Shown piece after piece: positions 17,895 through 27,497 of a stretch of 64,000 bases of DNA. A program made the translations under genes and the position numbers. The DNA is from Roseomonas sp. (GTDB taxonomy: Bacteria; Pseudomonadota; Alphaproteobacteria; Acetobacterales; Acetobacteraceae), in contig JADCFA010000015.1 of the NCBI GenBank assembly GCA_020249775.1, forward strand, positions 1 through 64,000. The letters run 5' to 3'. The notes under the pieces were generated by a model, which saw only the letters and a list, made by a program, of their open reading frames with translations, searched no databases and was not told the origin of the DNA. Numbering within the stretch: position 1 is the stretch's first letter; the number at the start of each line of letters is the position of its first letter.

Positions 17895-18872
17895 ATGCTG
17901 GGTCGTCGCCCATTGATTGCCGCCGCCCTTGCCGCGCCAGCTCTGCCGCTGCCGGCACTTGGTCAGGCGCCCTGGCCAAATCGGCCCGTTCGCGTCTTTG
18001 TCGGCTTTCCACCGGGCGGGTCGCTAGATGTGATGACGCGTCTGGCCTGCGAGGTGTTGTCGCGCCGCTTCGGGCAGAATTTCATTGTGGAAACGCGGTC
18101 TGGCGCTTCGGGCAATATCGGCACGGAAGCCATCGCGCGCGCGACACCAGATGGCTACACCATCGGCACGATCAGCATGCACAATATCGTGATCAACCCC
18201 ATGCTGTTCAAAACCCTGCCCTATGATCCGGAGCGCGATTTCGCCTGGATCAGCGCCATGTGGGATTTGCCCAATGTGGTCGCCGTGCCGGCGCAGCATG
18301 TGCCGGCGCAAACGCTGCAGGAATTCATCGCCTGGGCCAAGACGCGGCGGGGCGGCATCAGCTACGGGTCTTCGGGGGTGGGCACCACCATTCACCTTTC
18401 CGGCGCTTATCTTCTGGGACGCGCGGGGATTGAGGCGACGCATGTGGCCTTCCGCGGCGCGGCGCAGACCATCCCGGCCATGCTTTCGGGCGATATCCAA
18501 CTCGCCGTGGATAATCTGGCGAGCTATGTCGGCGTTATTCAGGAAGGGCGTATTCGTCCGTTAGCCGTCACCTTGCCGGAACGCTGGCCCGCCATGCCCA
18601 ATGTGCCCACCATGGCGGAAGCTGGGATGGATAATTTCAATGTCAGCCCCTGGCATATGTGGGCCGGCCCGCGTGCCATGCCGCGCGAGATTGTGGACCG
18701 AATCTCATCTGAAATCCGCGCGGCCTTCGCCGATCCTGAATTGCAGCAACGCGCCATCGGCATGGGCGCGCGGCTCACAGGCTCCACGCCGGAAGAATTG
18801 GCCGCGCGCTTGAAGCGCGAACAGCCGATTTGGGCAGAGATGGTAAGGATTTCTGGCGCGCAGCCGGAATAG
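17895..18872 (+). CDS. TctC/Bug-family periplasmic solute-binding protein (sister copy)
   Basis: 325 residues, the same length as its upstream neighbour. The signal peptide is MLGRRPLIAAALAAPALPLPALGQ, and the mature protein starts APWPNRPVRVFVGFPPGGSLD. The ATG follows ACAAGGAGTGTAAACGCC. Pairwise divergence is greater at ligand-loop positions (IGTISMHNIVINPM here, IGTVGFTVPLTAPV in the neighbour), so the two may bind different carboxylates. The stop lies 18 bases from the 3' end of the convergent tRNA-Gln. Confidence 0.9.
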   Translation: MLGRRPLIAAALAAPALPLPALGQAPWPNRPVRVFVGFPPGGSLDVMTRLACEVLSRRFGQNFIVETRSGASGNIGTEAIARATPDGYTIGTISMHNIVINPMLFKTLPYDPERDFAWISAMWDLPNVVAVPAQHVPAQTLQEFIAWAKTRRGGISYGSSGVGTTIHLSGAYLLGRAGIEATHVAFRGAAQTIPAMLSGDIQLAVDNLASYVGVIQEGRIRPLAVTLPERWPAMPNVPTMAEAGMDNFNVSPWHMWAGPRAMPREIVDRISSEIRAAFADPELQQRAIGMGARLTGSTPEELAARLKREQPIWAEMVRISGAQPE

Positions 18873-18890
18873 GGGCGCACTTTATAGCGT

Positions 18891-18965
18891 TGGTTGGGGC
18901 GCCAGGATTCGAACCTGGGAATGGCGGTACCAAAAACCGCTGCCTTACCGCTTGGCGACGCCCCA
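18891..18965 (-). tRNA. tRNA-Gln (anticodon UUG)
   Basis: A 75-base cloverleaf with an encoded 3' CCA. The acceptor stem starts UGGGGCG and pairs with CGCCCCA. The D arm is GCCAAGCGGUAAGGC, the anticodon stem GCGGU/ACCGC holds the loop UUUUGGU with anticodon UUG, and the T arm CCAGGUUCGAAUCCUGG is perfect. U1:A72 is the usual glutamine identity feature. It lies 21 bases after the ispE stop on the same strand. Confidence 0.95.
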
Positions 18966-18986
18966 AGGCGCCGCGCCTAATAGCCC

Positions 18987-19844
18987 TCAAAGGGCGGCGC
19001 CGTGAAGCCCCCCTCCCCAACACCACCAGGCCGGGGGTAGCGCTGCTGCTGCTGCCGCCGCCGCCGCCGCGTTCGGGAAAATGCCAAAGCAGGTCGCGCC
19101 AGAACCGCTCATGCGCGCCAAAAGGCAGTCTGGGCTTGCGGAGATTGCCGCCAAAACCTCGGCAATCGCGGGGCAAAGGCTGATGGCGGGCGCCTGCAAA
19201 TCATTCTCCAGGGCCGCCAGATCCGCGGCCATGGCAGCGGCACTCGCCCAGCCTTCCGGCAGGCTGGCGCGCGGCGAAAACCCGCCCTGGCGTGCGCGAA
19301 ACACCGCCGGCGTCGCCAAAGCCTTACGCGGATTCGCGAGCAACAGCCCAAAGCGCGGCAGGCTTGGGGCCGCGCCCAGCACCTCTCCCACCCCTTCCAT
19401 GCGGGCGGGGCGAGAGCCCACACAAACAGGCACATCCGCGCCAAGCTTGGCGCCAATCGCGGCCAAGCGCGCTTCCGGCCAGCCCAGGCCCCAAAGGCGA
19501 TTAAGCGCGCGCAGACTGGCCGCCGCATCAGCGCTGCCACCGCCAATCCCGCTTGCCACCGGCAGGCGCTTTAACAGATGGAGCAGCGCATGGTCTTCCA
19601 GCCCGGCAGCCTCCGCCAGGGCCCGAGCCGCGCGCAGCACCAGGTTATCGGGCTCCGCTTCCAGCGCCGCGCCTTCCGCGCCTTCAATGGCAAGGGACAG
19701 GATTTCCCCCGAACAGGCGCTGACCGTATCGCCCATGCCGGCAAAGACAACCAAACTATCCAGCAGATGATAGCCATCCGCACGACGCCCCGTGACATGG
19801 AGAAAAAGATTGACCTTGGCCGGGGCCGCTTCCGAGATTTTCAG
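18987..19844 (-). CDS. ispE: 4-diphosphocytidyl-2-C-methyl-D-erythritol kinase, apparent CTG start
   Basis: IspE phosphorylates CDP-methylerythritol in the non-mevalonate isoprenoid pathway. The conserved N-terminal motif [23 protein letters not shown] and the ATP-binding [16 protein letters not shown] are both present. The N-terminal motif is encoded upstream of the first ATG/GTG/TTG in this frame (TTG at 19754, the Leu of LLDSL). Upstream an in-frame TGA occurs with no standard start in between. The best candidate is CTG at 19842-19844, overlapping the TPR gene stop as CTGA, with GGAG eight bases before it. That gives 285 residues, normal for the family. Near the C-terminus a GCN repeat encodes ten alanines. 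It is followed by tRNA-Gln. Confidence 0.85.
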   Translation of the reverse strand: MKISEAAPAKVNLFLHVTGRRADGYHLLDSLVVFAGMGDTVSACSGEILSLAIEGAEGAALEAEPDNLVLRAARALAEAAGLEDHALLHLLKRLPVASGIGGGSADAAASLRALNRLWGLGWPEARLAAIGAKLGADVPVCVGSRPARMEGVGEVLGAAPSLPRFGLLLANPRKALATPAVFRARQGGFSPRASLPEGWASAAAMAADLAALENDLQAPAISLCPAIAEVLAAISASPDCLLARMSGSGATCFGIFPNAAAAAAAAAALPPAWWCWGGGLHGAAL

Positions 19845-21544
19845 CGCCGCGTCTCCGCTGCCGGCTGGGGCGCCAGACCATTCGCGATTTTGGCTTCGAT
19901 CTTCGGCCCCTCATCACCCTCAGGCCCCAGCATCAGGGCACGGCGCCATTGAAACAGCGCTTCCCGCCGACGCCCCTCAGCCCAATAGGCATCGCCCAGA
20001 TGGTCATTGATGACGCTGCTTTGCGATTCAAGTTCAACCGCCTTTTCCAGCCAGCGCACCGCGCCCGGGATATCGCCCAATTTGTAAAGCGCCCAACCGA
20101 GGCTATCGGCGATATTGCCATCATTCGGGCGCAGCTCCACCGCGCGTTCCAGCATGCGCCGTGCTTCCACCAAATTCTGGCCAAGCTCCACCCAGCTATA
20201 GGCGAGGTAATTCAGCACCAAGGGCTGTTCGGGGCTCAGGCTCAGGGCACGCTTGAAATCGGCCTCGGCCTCTGGCCAGCGCTTCGCACGCTCGAAGGCA
20301 ATTCCGCGCGCGTAGAACAGCGGCCAATGCGCCACCGCCGGCACGCCAAGCCGCGCAATCGCCGCATCATAGGCCGTGATCGCCGGCGCCCAATTCTGCC
20401 GGCCGCGATACAAATCCCCAAGCCGCGCCATGGGCTGATAGGCACGCGGGAATTGGGTGGAAAGCCGGCGCAGCTCTGCCTCGGCCTCCGGCACCCTATC
20501 CAGCCGGTCGAGCAAGCCCGCGCGGCGCAGCGCCAGCACCGGGGCAAAGGGGTCGGCGGGGTCAGCGCGTTCCAGCAATGCGAGCGCTGCCTCATGCTGG
20601 TTTTCGTCACTCAGCGCCTCAGCGCCGGCCAGCAAGGCCGGGCCAAAACGCGGGCGCAATTGCAGGGCGAGCCGCGCCAGGGCCAGCGAAAACTCGCCAG
20701 CCTGCGGCCCGCGCAAGGCGATGGCCAGGCCAAGATAGGCTTCCGCCATGCCCTCAGTGGCTGAGGCCACCACGCGCCGCGCCGCCAAGGCTTCCCGACC
20801 ACCGGTTTCGGCGAAAAGCCCGGCATCATCCTGGCCACGGCCCAAACGGTCCAGCAGGCGCTCCGCTTCGGCTGTTTGGCCGGCGCGCATCAGAATCCCG
20901 GCCATGCTGCGCGTCAGCGGCAGGCTAGGCGCCGGGCTTTCGGACAAGGCCAGCCGCACCAGGCGTTCGGCTTCACGCGGGCGGTCGGCGATATCGGCAA
21001 TCATGGCGCCATGCAGCGCGTATATGCCGCGCTGCCGGCCGCTTTCCGTGAGCGGGCGGAGCGTGGCCAGCGCCGCATCTGTCTGGCCCCGGCCCTGCTG
21101 CGCCCAGGCCACCAGCAAGGGTTTCAATAGGCTGGACAGGCCCTGGTTGGGCAGGCTGCGGAAGCGCTGTTCGGCGCGGTCATAGCGCCCGGCCTGCGCA
21201 TCCTGCCCGGCCAGCAACATGGCCGCCAGCGGTTCATTCGGGATCACGCGCGCCAGCCGCGCCGCTTCTGGCCGACCATCCAGCAGGGTCGCAATGAAGG
21301 CGCGTTGGACTATCTCTGGCTCATTGGGATCGCGCCTGAACGCCTGCAAAAGGCTATCGGCGGCGTATCTGGTATCGGCCTCATTGGTGGCGAAACGCCC
21401 GGCCAGATATGACCCAAAGGCACCGGTCACTTCCGGTGCGGCGCCGCGCAAGGCAGGGCGATCCAGGTTATCGCCGGCCGCACAGGCAGAAAGCAGCGCT
21501 GCGGCCAGCAGCCAATAGCGACGAGGCGGGAAGTAGGAAGCCAT
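19841..21544 (-). CDS. TPR-repeat lipoprotein
   Basis: A 567-residue protein. The signal [21 protein letters not shown] has a lipobox (LSAC), so it is likely anchored in the outer membrane facing the periplasm. The rest is helical tetratricopeptide repeats. The clearest are in the last 200 residues, for example '[34 protein letters not shown]' split over adjacent repeats and '[16 protein letters not shown]'-like units. TPR lipoproteins act as scaffolds in envelope assembly. The client is unknown here. Its stop overlaps the inferred ispE start, so the two are co-expressed. Confidence 0.85.
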   Translation of the reverse strand: MASYFPPRRYWLLAAALLSACAAGDNLDRPALRGAAPEVTGAFGSYLAGRFATNEADTRYAADSLLQAFRRDPNEPEIVQRAFIATLLDGRPEAARLARVIPNEPLAAMLLAGQDAQAGRYDRAEQRFRSLPNQGLSSLLKPLLVAWAQQGRGQTDAALATLRPLTESGRQRGIYALHGAMIADIADRPREAERLVRLALSESPAPSLPLTRSMAGILMRAGQTAEAERLLDRLGRGQDDAGLFAETGGREALAARRVVASATEGMAEAYLGLAIALRGPQAGEFSLALARLALQLRPRFGPALLAGAEALSDENQHEAALALLERADPADPFAPVLALRRAGLLDRLDRVPEAEAELRRLSTQFPRAYQPMARLGDLYRGRQNWAPAITAYDAAIARLGVPAVAHWPLFYARGIAFERAKRWPEAEADFKRALSLSPEQPLVLNYLAYSWVELGQNLVEARRMLERAVELRPNDGNIADSLGWALYKLGDIPGAVRWLEKAVELESQSSVINDHLGDAYWAEGRRREALFQWRRALMLGPEGDEGPKIEAKIANGLAPQPAAETRR

Positions 21545-21591
21545 GCTCTCTACCTAGACCCTCATCCCGGCCAAACCAAGGCCTGTCTTGC

Positions 21592-22566
21592 CTATTCCAG
21601 CGTAATGCCGGCAGCGCGGATCACGGCGCCCAATTCCTCCACCTCGCGCCGCGCCAGCGCATCCAATTCGGCAAGGCTCATCGCCTTGGTCGTGGCGCCA
21701 CCCGCCTGCGCCCTTTCGCGCAGGGAAGCCTGTTCGGCCGCGGCATTGATCACCGCATTCAGCCTTTCCTGAATGGGCCTCGGCGTGGCTGCGGGTACGG
21801 CAAAGCCAAACCAGGCATCCAGCGTAAAGCCGGGCAGCCCCGCTTCCGCGGTGGTGGGCACATCGGGCAGGCCCGCCGCGCGCTGGGCACTCGCAATCGC
21901 AAGCGCCTTCACCCGACCGCCCTGCACCAGCGCAATGGCCGAAGATGGCGTGGTGATGAACAACTCGACCCGCCCGCCTGCGACATCCTGCAAAGCAGGC
22001 GCCGCACCGCGATAGGGCACATGCACCATCTCGGCCCCGATGGCGCGGCTGAACAGCACACCACCCACATGCTGGATCGAGCCATTCCCGGAAGAGGCGT
22101 AATTCAGCTTGCCCGGATTGGCGCGCGCATGGGCGATGAATTCCTGAAGGTTATTTGCCGGCACGGTGGGGGCGACAATGATCGCATGCGGCGCCATGGT
22201 TGCCATGCCCACCAGCGCCAAATCCTTGATCGGGTCCCAGGTCAGGTTCTTCATCATCGCCGGATTGCCGGCGTGATAGCCATTGTATTGCAGCAGGATG
22301 GTATGCCCATCCGGGGCTGCCCGCGCCACGGCATTGATCGCGAGGTTGCCATTGGCGCCCGGGCGGTTTTCCACCACCACAGGCTGGCCGAGCCCTTGGC
22401 TCATCGCTTCCTGAAACAGGCGCGCGGCGAAATCCGTCCCGCCACCTGGTGGGTTCGGCACCACCACGGTGATGGGCCGGTTCGGAAAAGCGGGCTGCGC
22501 CTTCAGGCTGGCGGGGGCGGCCAGCAGGGCGCCAGAGGCAAAAAGGGTGCGGCGCGACAGGCGCAT
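21592..22566 (-). CDS. TctC/Bug-family periplasmic solute-binding protein
   Basis: 324 residues from MRLSRRTLFASGALLAAPASLKAQ, with an SRRTLF twin-arginine motif that suggests Tat export. The mature protein begins PAFPNRPITVVVPNPPGGGTDF. The start has GGAGGT eight bases upstream; an ATG 33 bases further up is disfavoured because it would extend the signal peptide with 'MPILFCHGGNL'. It is divergent from the next Bug gene. No transporter membrane genes or enzyme partner are adjacent. Confidence 0.9.
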   Translation of the reverse strand: MRLSRRTLFASGALLAAPASLKAQPAFPNRPITVVVPNPPGGGTDFAARLFQEAMSQGLGQPVVVENRPGANGNLAINAVARAAPDGHTILLQYNGYHAGNPAMMKNLTWDPIKDLALVGMATMAPHAIIVAPTVPANNLQEFIAHARANPGKLNYASSGNGSIQHVGGVLFSRAIGAEMVHVPYRGAAPALQDVAGGRVELFITTPSSAIALVQGGRVKALAIASAQRAAGLPDVPTTAEAGLPGFTLDAWFGFAVPAATPRPIQERLNAVINAAAEQASLRERAQAGGATTKAMSLAELDALARREVEELGAVIRAAGITLE

Positions 22567-22755
22567 GAGGTTACCTCCGTGGCAAAATAGGATGGGCATG
22601 ATGTTAGCACTTGCACGGCAAGGGTGAAATCACCGCCCTTGGTAGTGTCCGGTATAAGCCGATTTCGAGCCTTGCTGCCGCGGGCTTTCGCCAAGTACTG
22701 GCTTGCACGCCCGCAGCACTTCGGCAGAATGTCTGAAACACCAAAGGAAGCGCCA

Positions 22756-23742
22756 ATGAACCCGATCCTTTCCCGCCGTCATGCCCTGGGCTTGGCCGGT
22801 GCCGGTGCCTTGGCAACAGCCGCCTTTGCGCAGGGCGCATTTCCTGATCGTGCAGTGAATATGATCGTGCCTTTTGCCCCTGGCGGCACGCCCGATATCG
22901 CAGCCCGTTTGATGGCACCGAAAATGGGGGAATTGCTTGGCCAGCCTGTGACCGTGGAAAACCGCGCCGGGGCAGGGGCCACTATCGGCACGCGCGCCGT
23001 GGTGCAGGCGCGCCCCGATGGGCATACGATTTTGATGGGCTCAATTTCCTTCCTGACGGCGGCGCTCACCGCTGATCCCATGCCCTATGATCCGGTGGCG
23101 CAGCTGCGCGTGATCAGCCTGATTTCCACGTCGCCCTATGTGCTGATTGTCCGCGCTGATAGCCCGGCCCGCGATATTGCGGGCTTTCATGCCTGGACGC
23201 GGGAGCGCGGCAATAAGTTGAATTACGGATCTTCGGGCAGCGGCACGCCACTGCATTTGGGCGGAGAACTCTACAAGCTGATGATGGGCGTGGACCTGAC
23301 GCATGTTGCCTATCGGGGCAGCGGCCCGGCGATTACCGCGCTGATTGCGGGCGAAGTGGATATGGTGTTTGCCGATGTGCCCGGCGCTTCAGGCCAGATC
23401 AGGGCGGGCACTGTGCGCCCGCTGGCCACCATGGTGCGCGAACGGATAAAACAATTGCCGGATGTCCCGACCATGGCGGAAAGCGATCCGCGCCTGAAGG
23501 ATTACGATGTCTATACCTGGGCGATGCTGGTCGCGCCAAAAGCCACGCCCGATCGTGCCGTCAATCGCCTGCATGAAGTGGCCATCGCCGCCGCGCGCCA
23601 GCCTGACATCATGAAGCGCTTTGAGGAATTGGGTTTTGATTATGTCGGCTCCTCACCCGCTGATGGTGACAAGCGCCTGGAAGCAGAACGCGACAAATGG
23701 CGCGATGTGATCAAGCGGGCGAATATCAGGGTGGATTTATAG
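22756..23742 (+). CDS. TctC/Bug-family periplasmic solute-binding protein
   Basis: 328 residues. MNPILSRRHALGLAGAGALATAAFAQ contains an SRRHALG Tat-type motif. The domain 1 loop is VPFAPGGTPDI, and 'YGSSGSGTPLHLGGELYKLM' forms the second ligand loop. The start has AAAGGAAG upstream; a reading 44 codons longer lacks a signal peptide. It stands alone between a divergent Bug gene and a 357-base spacer. Confidence 0.9.
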   Translation: MNPILSRRHALGLAGAGALATAAFAQGAFPDRAVNMIVPFAPGGTPDIAARLMAPKMGELLGQPVTVENRAGAGATIGTRAVVQARPDGHTILMGSISFLTAALTADPMPYDPVAQLRVISLISTSPYVLIVRADSPARDIAGFHAWTRERGNKLNYGSSGSGTPLHLGGELYKLMMGVDLTHVAYRGSGPAITALIAGEVDMVFADVPGASGQIRAGTVRPLATMVRERIKQLPDVPTMAESDPRLKDYDVYTWAMLVAPKATPDRAVNRLHEVAIAAARQPDIMKRFEELGFDYVGSSPADGDKRLEAERDKWRDVIKRANIRVDL

Positions 23743-24099
23743 CAGGAATAGTGTTTTCGCGGTTCTTGTCAGGCGATTTTCTTGTAGCCGCCCGGGTCAT
23801 GGCATGAGCTTCGATAATACTTTGCCGAGTTGGAGCAGCGAAGCCTGGGGTCCCGCTACCTCTCGTGGTCCGATCGCTGCTGTCGGTTTCTGACAACAGC
23901 GTGAATCGGTCTACCAAATAAAGGGCTAGTGGTGCGTGGGGGCAGCTTTGGTTCAGGGAAGGTCAGGATTAGCGTGCCAGGACGCAATACCTTACCTGTC
24001 ACGGCAAACAAATAAGCATTTGGGCCGCACGGTTTCGGCCATGGCTGCAATCCTTGGAAACAGCGCCAGCTTGCCGCGCCCTGACCCTTGGACACAAGC
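23743..24099. other. 357-base spacer with possible gene remnant
   Basis: No convincing intact gene. On the minus strand 23726-23917 could encode 63 residues (containing PGFAAPTRQSIIEAHAMTRA). It looks protein-like but has no recognised family or good ribosome-binding site and runs into the 3' end of the Bug gene. Base composition here is visibly lower in GC than the flanks, so a decayed mobile or transferred fragment is possible. Confidence 0.3.
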
Positions 24100-25584
24100 T
24101 CAATAACGGCGCAACGGCACGCGCCAGGCCATGACGGAAGCCGCGCCCACCAGCGTAGCCGCAATGATGAATAGGCCGCGGAAGGGCTCCGCCAGGCGGG
24201 CGCGCAGTTGCGCCACGCCATCGCCACCAAGCCGCGCGCCCAAGCCGCCGAGATCGGTAACCAGCGCGGCGAAACCCTCGGTCAGCGCCGGGGTGAAAAG
24301 AGCCATGGCGCCGAAGATCGCCGCCGCCGCCACAGCCGCGCCAAGGGCAGCACCGAAATTGCGCGAAAACGCGACACCGGCCGCCGCAATACCAAGCCGC
24401 CCCTGCCCCGCCGCTGCCTGCACCGTGGTTTGCACCACCGGATAGGATGTGCCGGAACCGAAAGTAGCCACCCCCAGCAGTGACAGCATCAGCCAAAGCG
24501 GCATGGCCGCGGCATAGAAGGCAAGCAGGCTCCAGATCAGTGTCGCGATCGGCAGGCCGATGCTTGGCCAGAGCATCGCATGCCCGGTGCGCGCCACCAT
24601 CTTGCCGGAGAAGAATGCGCCCAGCGATGAGCCAATCGAAATCGCAAGCAGCACCAGCCCAGCAGAAGCGGGTTCAAGCCCGCGCACCACTTGCAGCCAC
24701 AAGGGCAGGAAGGATATCAAACCAACCTGCGCCGCCACCACCAGGATGGAAAGCATCAGCAGGCGCCAAATGCTGGCCTCGGCAAACAAGGGCAGCGGCA
24801 GAAGCGGTTCCGGTTGGCGGCGTTCAACGCGCAGCAGCGCGACACCAGCGAAAAGCGCCACGGCAACCAGGCCCAGAATCAACGGCAGATAGGCCGCATC
24901 AAAACGCCGCGCACGATCAAGTGCCACCAAAGCGGCCCCCATGGTCAGCACAAATAGCGCAAGGCCCAGCCAATCAAAACGCCAGCGCCGCCCGGCATGA
25001 TCGGGCACAATATCGGGCAGGCGGCGCGCGATATAGGCGCAGATCAAGGGCAGGGGCAGCAGAAACCAGAAAATCCAGCGCCAGCCAAAAGCCTGCGTAA
25101 TGAAGCCCCCCGCCACCGGCCCGAAGGCCGAGGCAAAGCCATAAGCCCCCGCAATCCATGCCTGGAATTTGCCGCGTTCGCGCGGTGGCACAATCTCACC
25201 AATCAGGGCCTGGGTCAGCGTCAGCAGCGCGCCGCCGCCAAAGCCTTGGATGATGCGCGCAATGATCAGGCTTGGCAGGCTGGGCGCCAACGCACAGCCG
25301 GCGCAGCCCGCAAAGAAAATCGCCAAAGCCACAAACAATAAGCGCCGTCGCCCGAAGAAATCCCCCAATTGTCCAAAGACCGGCGCGGCACAGGTGGCCG
25401 CGACCAGATAGGCAATCAGGATCCAGGAAACGCGCTCAATCCCGCCCATATCGGCAGCGATATCGGCAAGCGCCGTGGCGACAATGGTCTGATCAACGGC
25501 GGATAGAAAAATCACCAGCGCAATCGCCGGAAAGCCGCGCAGGAAACGCGCGCGGAGTTCTGCCGCCGGATCAACCGCCATCAT
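24100..25584 (-). CDS. MFS drug/efflux transporter, DHA2 (EmrB/QacA) type
   Basis: A 494-residue inner-membrane protein with about 14 hydrophobic segments. The N-terminal motif D1-like 'FLSAVDQTIVATALADIAADMGG' is diagnostic for DHA2 exporters. The loop motif A is 'GQLGDFFGRRRLLF', and the motif C region is 'AYGFASAFGPVAGGFI'. The start MMAVDPAAELRAR is 20 bases after the accA stop, with GGGCGG nearby; a longer reading would run into accA. The drug or metabolite exported is unknown. It follows accA, probably with partial read-through. Confidence 0.88.
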   Translation of the reverse strand: MMAVDPAAELRARFLRGFPAIALVIFLSAVDQTIVATALADIAADMGGIERVSWILIAYLVAATCAAPVFGQLGDFFGRRRLLFVALAIFFAGCAGCALAPSLPSLIIARIIQGFGGGALLTLTQALIGEIVPPRERGKFQAWIAGAYGFASAFGPVAGGFITQAFGWRWIFWFLLPLPLICAYIARRLPDIVPDHAGRRWRFDWLGLALFVLTMGAALVALDRARRFDAAYLPLILGLVAVALFAGVALLRVERRQPEPLLPLPLFAEASIWRLLMLSILVVAAQVGLISFLPLWLQVVRGLEPASAGLVLLAISIGSSLGAFFSGKMVARTGHAMLWPSIGLPIATLIWSLLAFYAAAMPLWLMLSLLGVATFGSGTSYPVVQTTVQAAAGQGRLGIAAAGVAFSRNFGAALGAAVAAAAIFGAMALFTPALTEGFAALVTDLGGLGARLGGDGVAQLRARLAEPFRGLFIIAATLVGAASVMAWRVPLRRY

Positions 25585-25603
25585 CAGCTGCCGCCCAAAC
25601 GCT

Positions 25604-26554
25604 TCAGGCGCTGCGCCCCATTTCCAGGAATTTATCGCGCCGGCGCGCGCGCAAGGTGGCGCCATCCAGGGCGAGCAAGGGTGCGAGCAGCGTCTCAATC
25701 TTGTCGCCCAGCGCCGCAATCACCGCCGCCGCATCACGATGCGCGCCACCGAGTGGTTCCGGCACCACCACATCCACCAGGCCAAGCTTGCGCAAATCAT
25801 CCGCGGTCAGCTTCAGCGCTTCCGCAGCGGTGCTTGCCTGCGCGGCATCCCGCCATAGGATGGAAGCGCAGCCTTCCGGGCTGATCACGGAATAAATCGC
25901 ATGTTCCAGCATGATGATGCGATCCGCCGCCGCCAGTGCAATCGCACCACCAGACCCACCCTCACCTATGATGGTCGCAATGAAGGGCACCGGCGCATCA
26001 AGCCCCGCTTCGATGGACCGCGCAATCGCTTCCGCCTGGCCGCGCGCTTCCGCATCAATGCCAGGAAAAGCGCCGGAGGTATCAACGAAGGACAGAATCG
26101 GCATGCCGAACCGCCCGGCCAATTCCATCAGGCGGCGCGCCTTCCGATAACCCTCAGGCCGCGCCATGCCGAAATTATGTTTCACACGGCTATCGGTATC
26201 ATGGCCGCGTTCGGTCCCCAGCACCATCACGGCGCGGCCCCGAAAGCGCCCCATGCCCCCCACCACCGCCGCATCATCGGCAAAGGCGCGGTCACCGGCG
26301 AGCGGCGTGAAATCCTGGATCAGGGCGGCGATGTAATCGGTGGCATGCGGCCGGTCAGGATGGCGCGCCACTTGCGCCTTCTGCCAGGGTGACAGCTTGG
26401 CATAGGTTGTCTTCAGCAGCGCTTGGGCTTTTTCGCCGAGGCGCCCGATCTCCTCGGCCACGTCAATGCCGCCGGCATCGGTGGTCCGACGCAGCTCCTC
26501 GATCTTGCCTTCAAGCTCGGCGATGGGTTTTTCGAAATCCAGGAAGTGACGCAT
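25604..26554 (-). CDS. accA: Acetyl-CoA carboxylase carboxyltransferase subunit alpha
   Basis: The 316-residue alpha half of the carboxyltransferase that moves CO2 from biotin to acetyl-CoA for fatty acid (and polyketide) precursor malonyl-CoA. It starts MRHFLDFEKPIAELEGKIEEL, the classic AccA opening. The core has 'FGMARPEGYRKARRLMELA' and 'PIISFVDT'-like 'PILSFVDTSGAFPG', then the oxyanion-hole region 'GEGGSGGAIALAAADRI', and 'YSVISPEGCASILW'. Its position next to xerD and aroK/aroB genes is a conserved alphaproteobacterial order. It lacks the long C-terminal extension of plant forms. Confidence 0.97.
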   Translation of the reverse strand: MRHFLDFEKPIAELEGKIEELRRTTDAGGIDVAEEIGRLGEKAQALLKTTYAKLSPWQKAQVARHPDRPHATDYIAALIQDFTPLAGDRAFADDAAVVGGMGRFRGRAVMVLGTERGHDTDSRVKHNFGMARPEGYRKARRLMELAGRFGMPILSFVDTSGAFPGIDAEARGQAEAIARSIEAGLDAPVPFIATIIGEGGSGGAIALAAADRIIMLEHAIYSVISPEGCASILWRDAAQASTAAEALKLTADDLRKLGLVDVVVPEPLGGAHRDAAAVIAALGDKIETLLAPLLALDGATLRARRRDKFLEMGRSA

Positions 26555-26563
26555 GGCGGGGGG

Positions 26564-27475
26564 TTAGCCCAAATCGGCCCGAGATGCGACCCCTTGTCTT
26601 GCAAGTGGGTGGTGTTCTGCCACCAGGGTCCGCAGCCTTTCCTCCAGCACCTTGGTGTAGATCTGTGTGGTGCCGATATCCGCGTGTCCCAGCAGCATTT
26701 GCAGGCTGCGCAAATCCGCCCCCCGTTGCAGAAGGTGTGAGGCAAAGGAATGGCGCAGCACATGCGGGCTGACCCGGGCGGGGTCTAGGCCCGCGGCCAG
26801 CGCCACCTCCTTCAAAATCAGGCCCAGGGCCTGGCGCGTCACATGCCCCCCCGCCCCACGCGAGGGAAACAGGAATCGGCTGGGCTTGCCCTTTTCCGCG
26901 GGCCGGGCGGCCAGCGCCAAGGCCCGGGCGCGTTCGGAAACCGGCACCAGCCTCTCCCGCCCGCCCTTGCCGCGCACCGCAATCAGGGGCGCACCGGGGC
27001 GAAGGGCCGTTGCTGGCAGGCTGACCAATTCAGAAACGCGGAGCCCGCTGCAATAGAGCATCTCCACCGCCGCTGCCGCCAGGGGGCCGCGCTTGCCGGG
27101 GAGCACTGCGGCTGCCGTGATCAGCGCCTCCACCTCCTCCTCACGCAGCGCTTTCGGCAGGCTTTGCGGCAGGCGGGGCGCCTCCAGTAATTCGGAGGGG
27201 TCATCGGCGCGCACCCCCTCGCGCAGTAGGAATTGATGGAATTGGCGGATGGCGGAAAGCCGCCTGGCCTGGGTGCGCGCGGCCAGGCCCTGCGCCGCGA
27301 GGCCCGCCAGCCAGGCGCGCAGCAAGGCGCTATCCGCGCCATGCAGCGCAACACCCTTGGCGGCGGCAAAGCCCGCGAAATCCTCCAAATCCGCCTGATA
27401 GGCAGCGAGTGTATTGCGCGCGGCGCCACGTTCAGCCGCCAACATTTCCAAAAAAGCCTCGGCATGGCGGGACAT
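26564..27475 (-). CDS. xerD: Site-specific tyrosine recombinase XerD
   Basis: A 303-residue recombinase from MSRHAEAFLEMLAAE. The N-terminal SAM-like DNA-binding domain is about 1-90. The catalytic domain has Arg in SGLRVSEL, Lys in GKGGRER, HxxR in HVLRHSFASHLL, His in LLGHADIGTTQ and the nucleophile Tyr in IYTKV. Together with XerC it resolves chromosome dimers at dif. The stop lies 9 bases from the accA start. The context (aroK side, accA side) and sequence point to XerD rather than an integrase. Confidence 0.93.
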   Translation of the reverse strand: MSRHAEAFLEMLAAERGAARNTLAAYQADLEDFAGFAAAKGVALHGADSALLRAWLAGLAAQGLAARTQARRLSAIRQFHQFLLREGVRADDPSELLEAPRLPQSLPKALREEEVEALITAAAVLPGKRGPLAAAAVEMLYCSGLRVSELVSLPATALRPGAPLIAVRGKGGRERLVPVSERARALALAARPAEKGKPSRFLFPSRGAGGHVTRQALGLILKEVALAAGLDPARVSPHVLRHSFASHLLQRGADLRSLQMLLGHADIGTTQIYTKVLEERLRTLVAEHHPLARQGVASRADLG

Positions 27476-27497
27476 CCCCGCCCGGGCAAGGACGGGT

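Noticed and set aside
24480-25100. 206-codon plus-strand frame opposite the MFS gene
   Set aside because: Arg/Ala/Pro-rich with no domain; the membrane-protein frame on the other strand explains the sequence.
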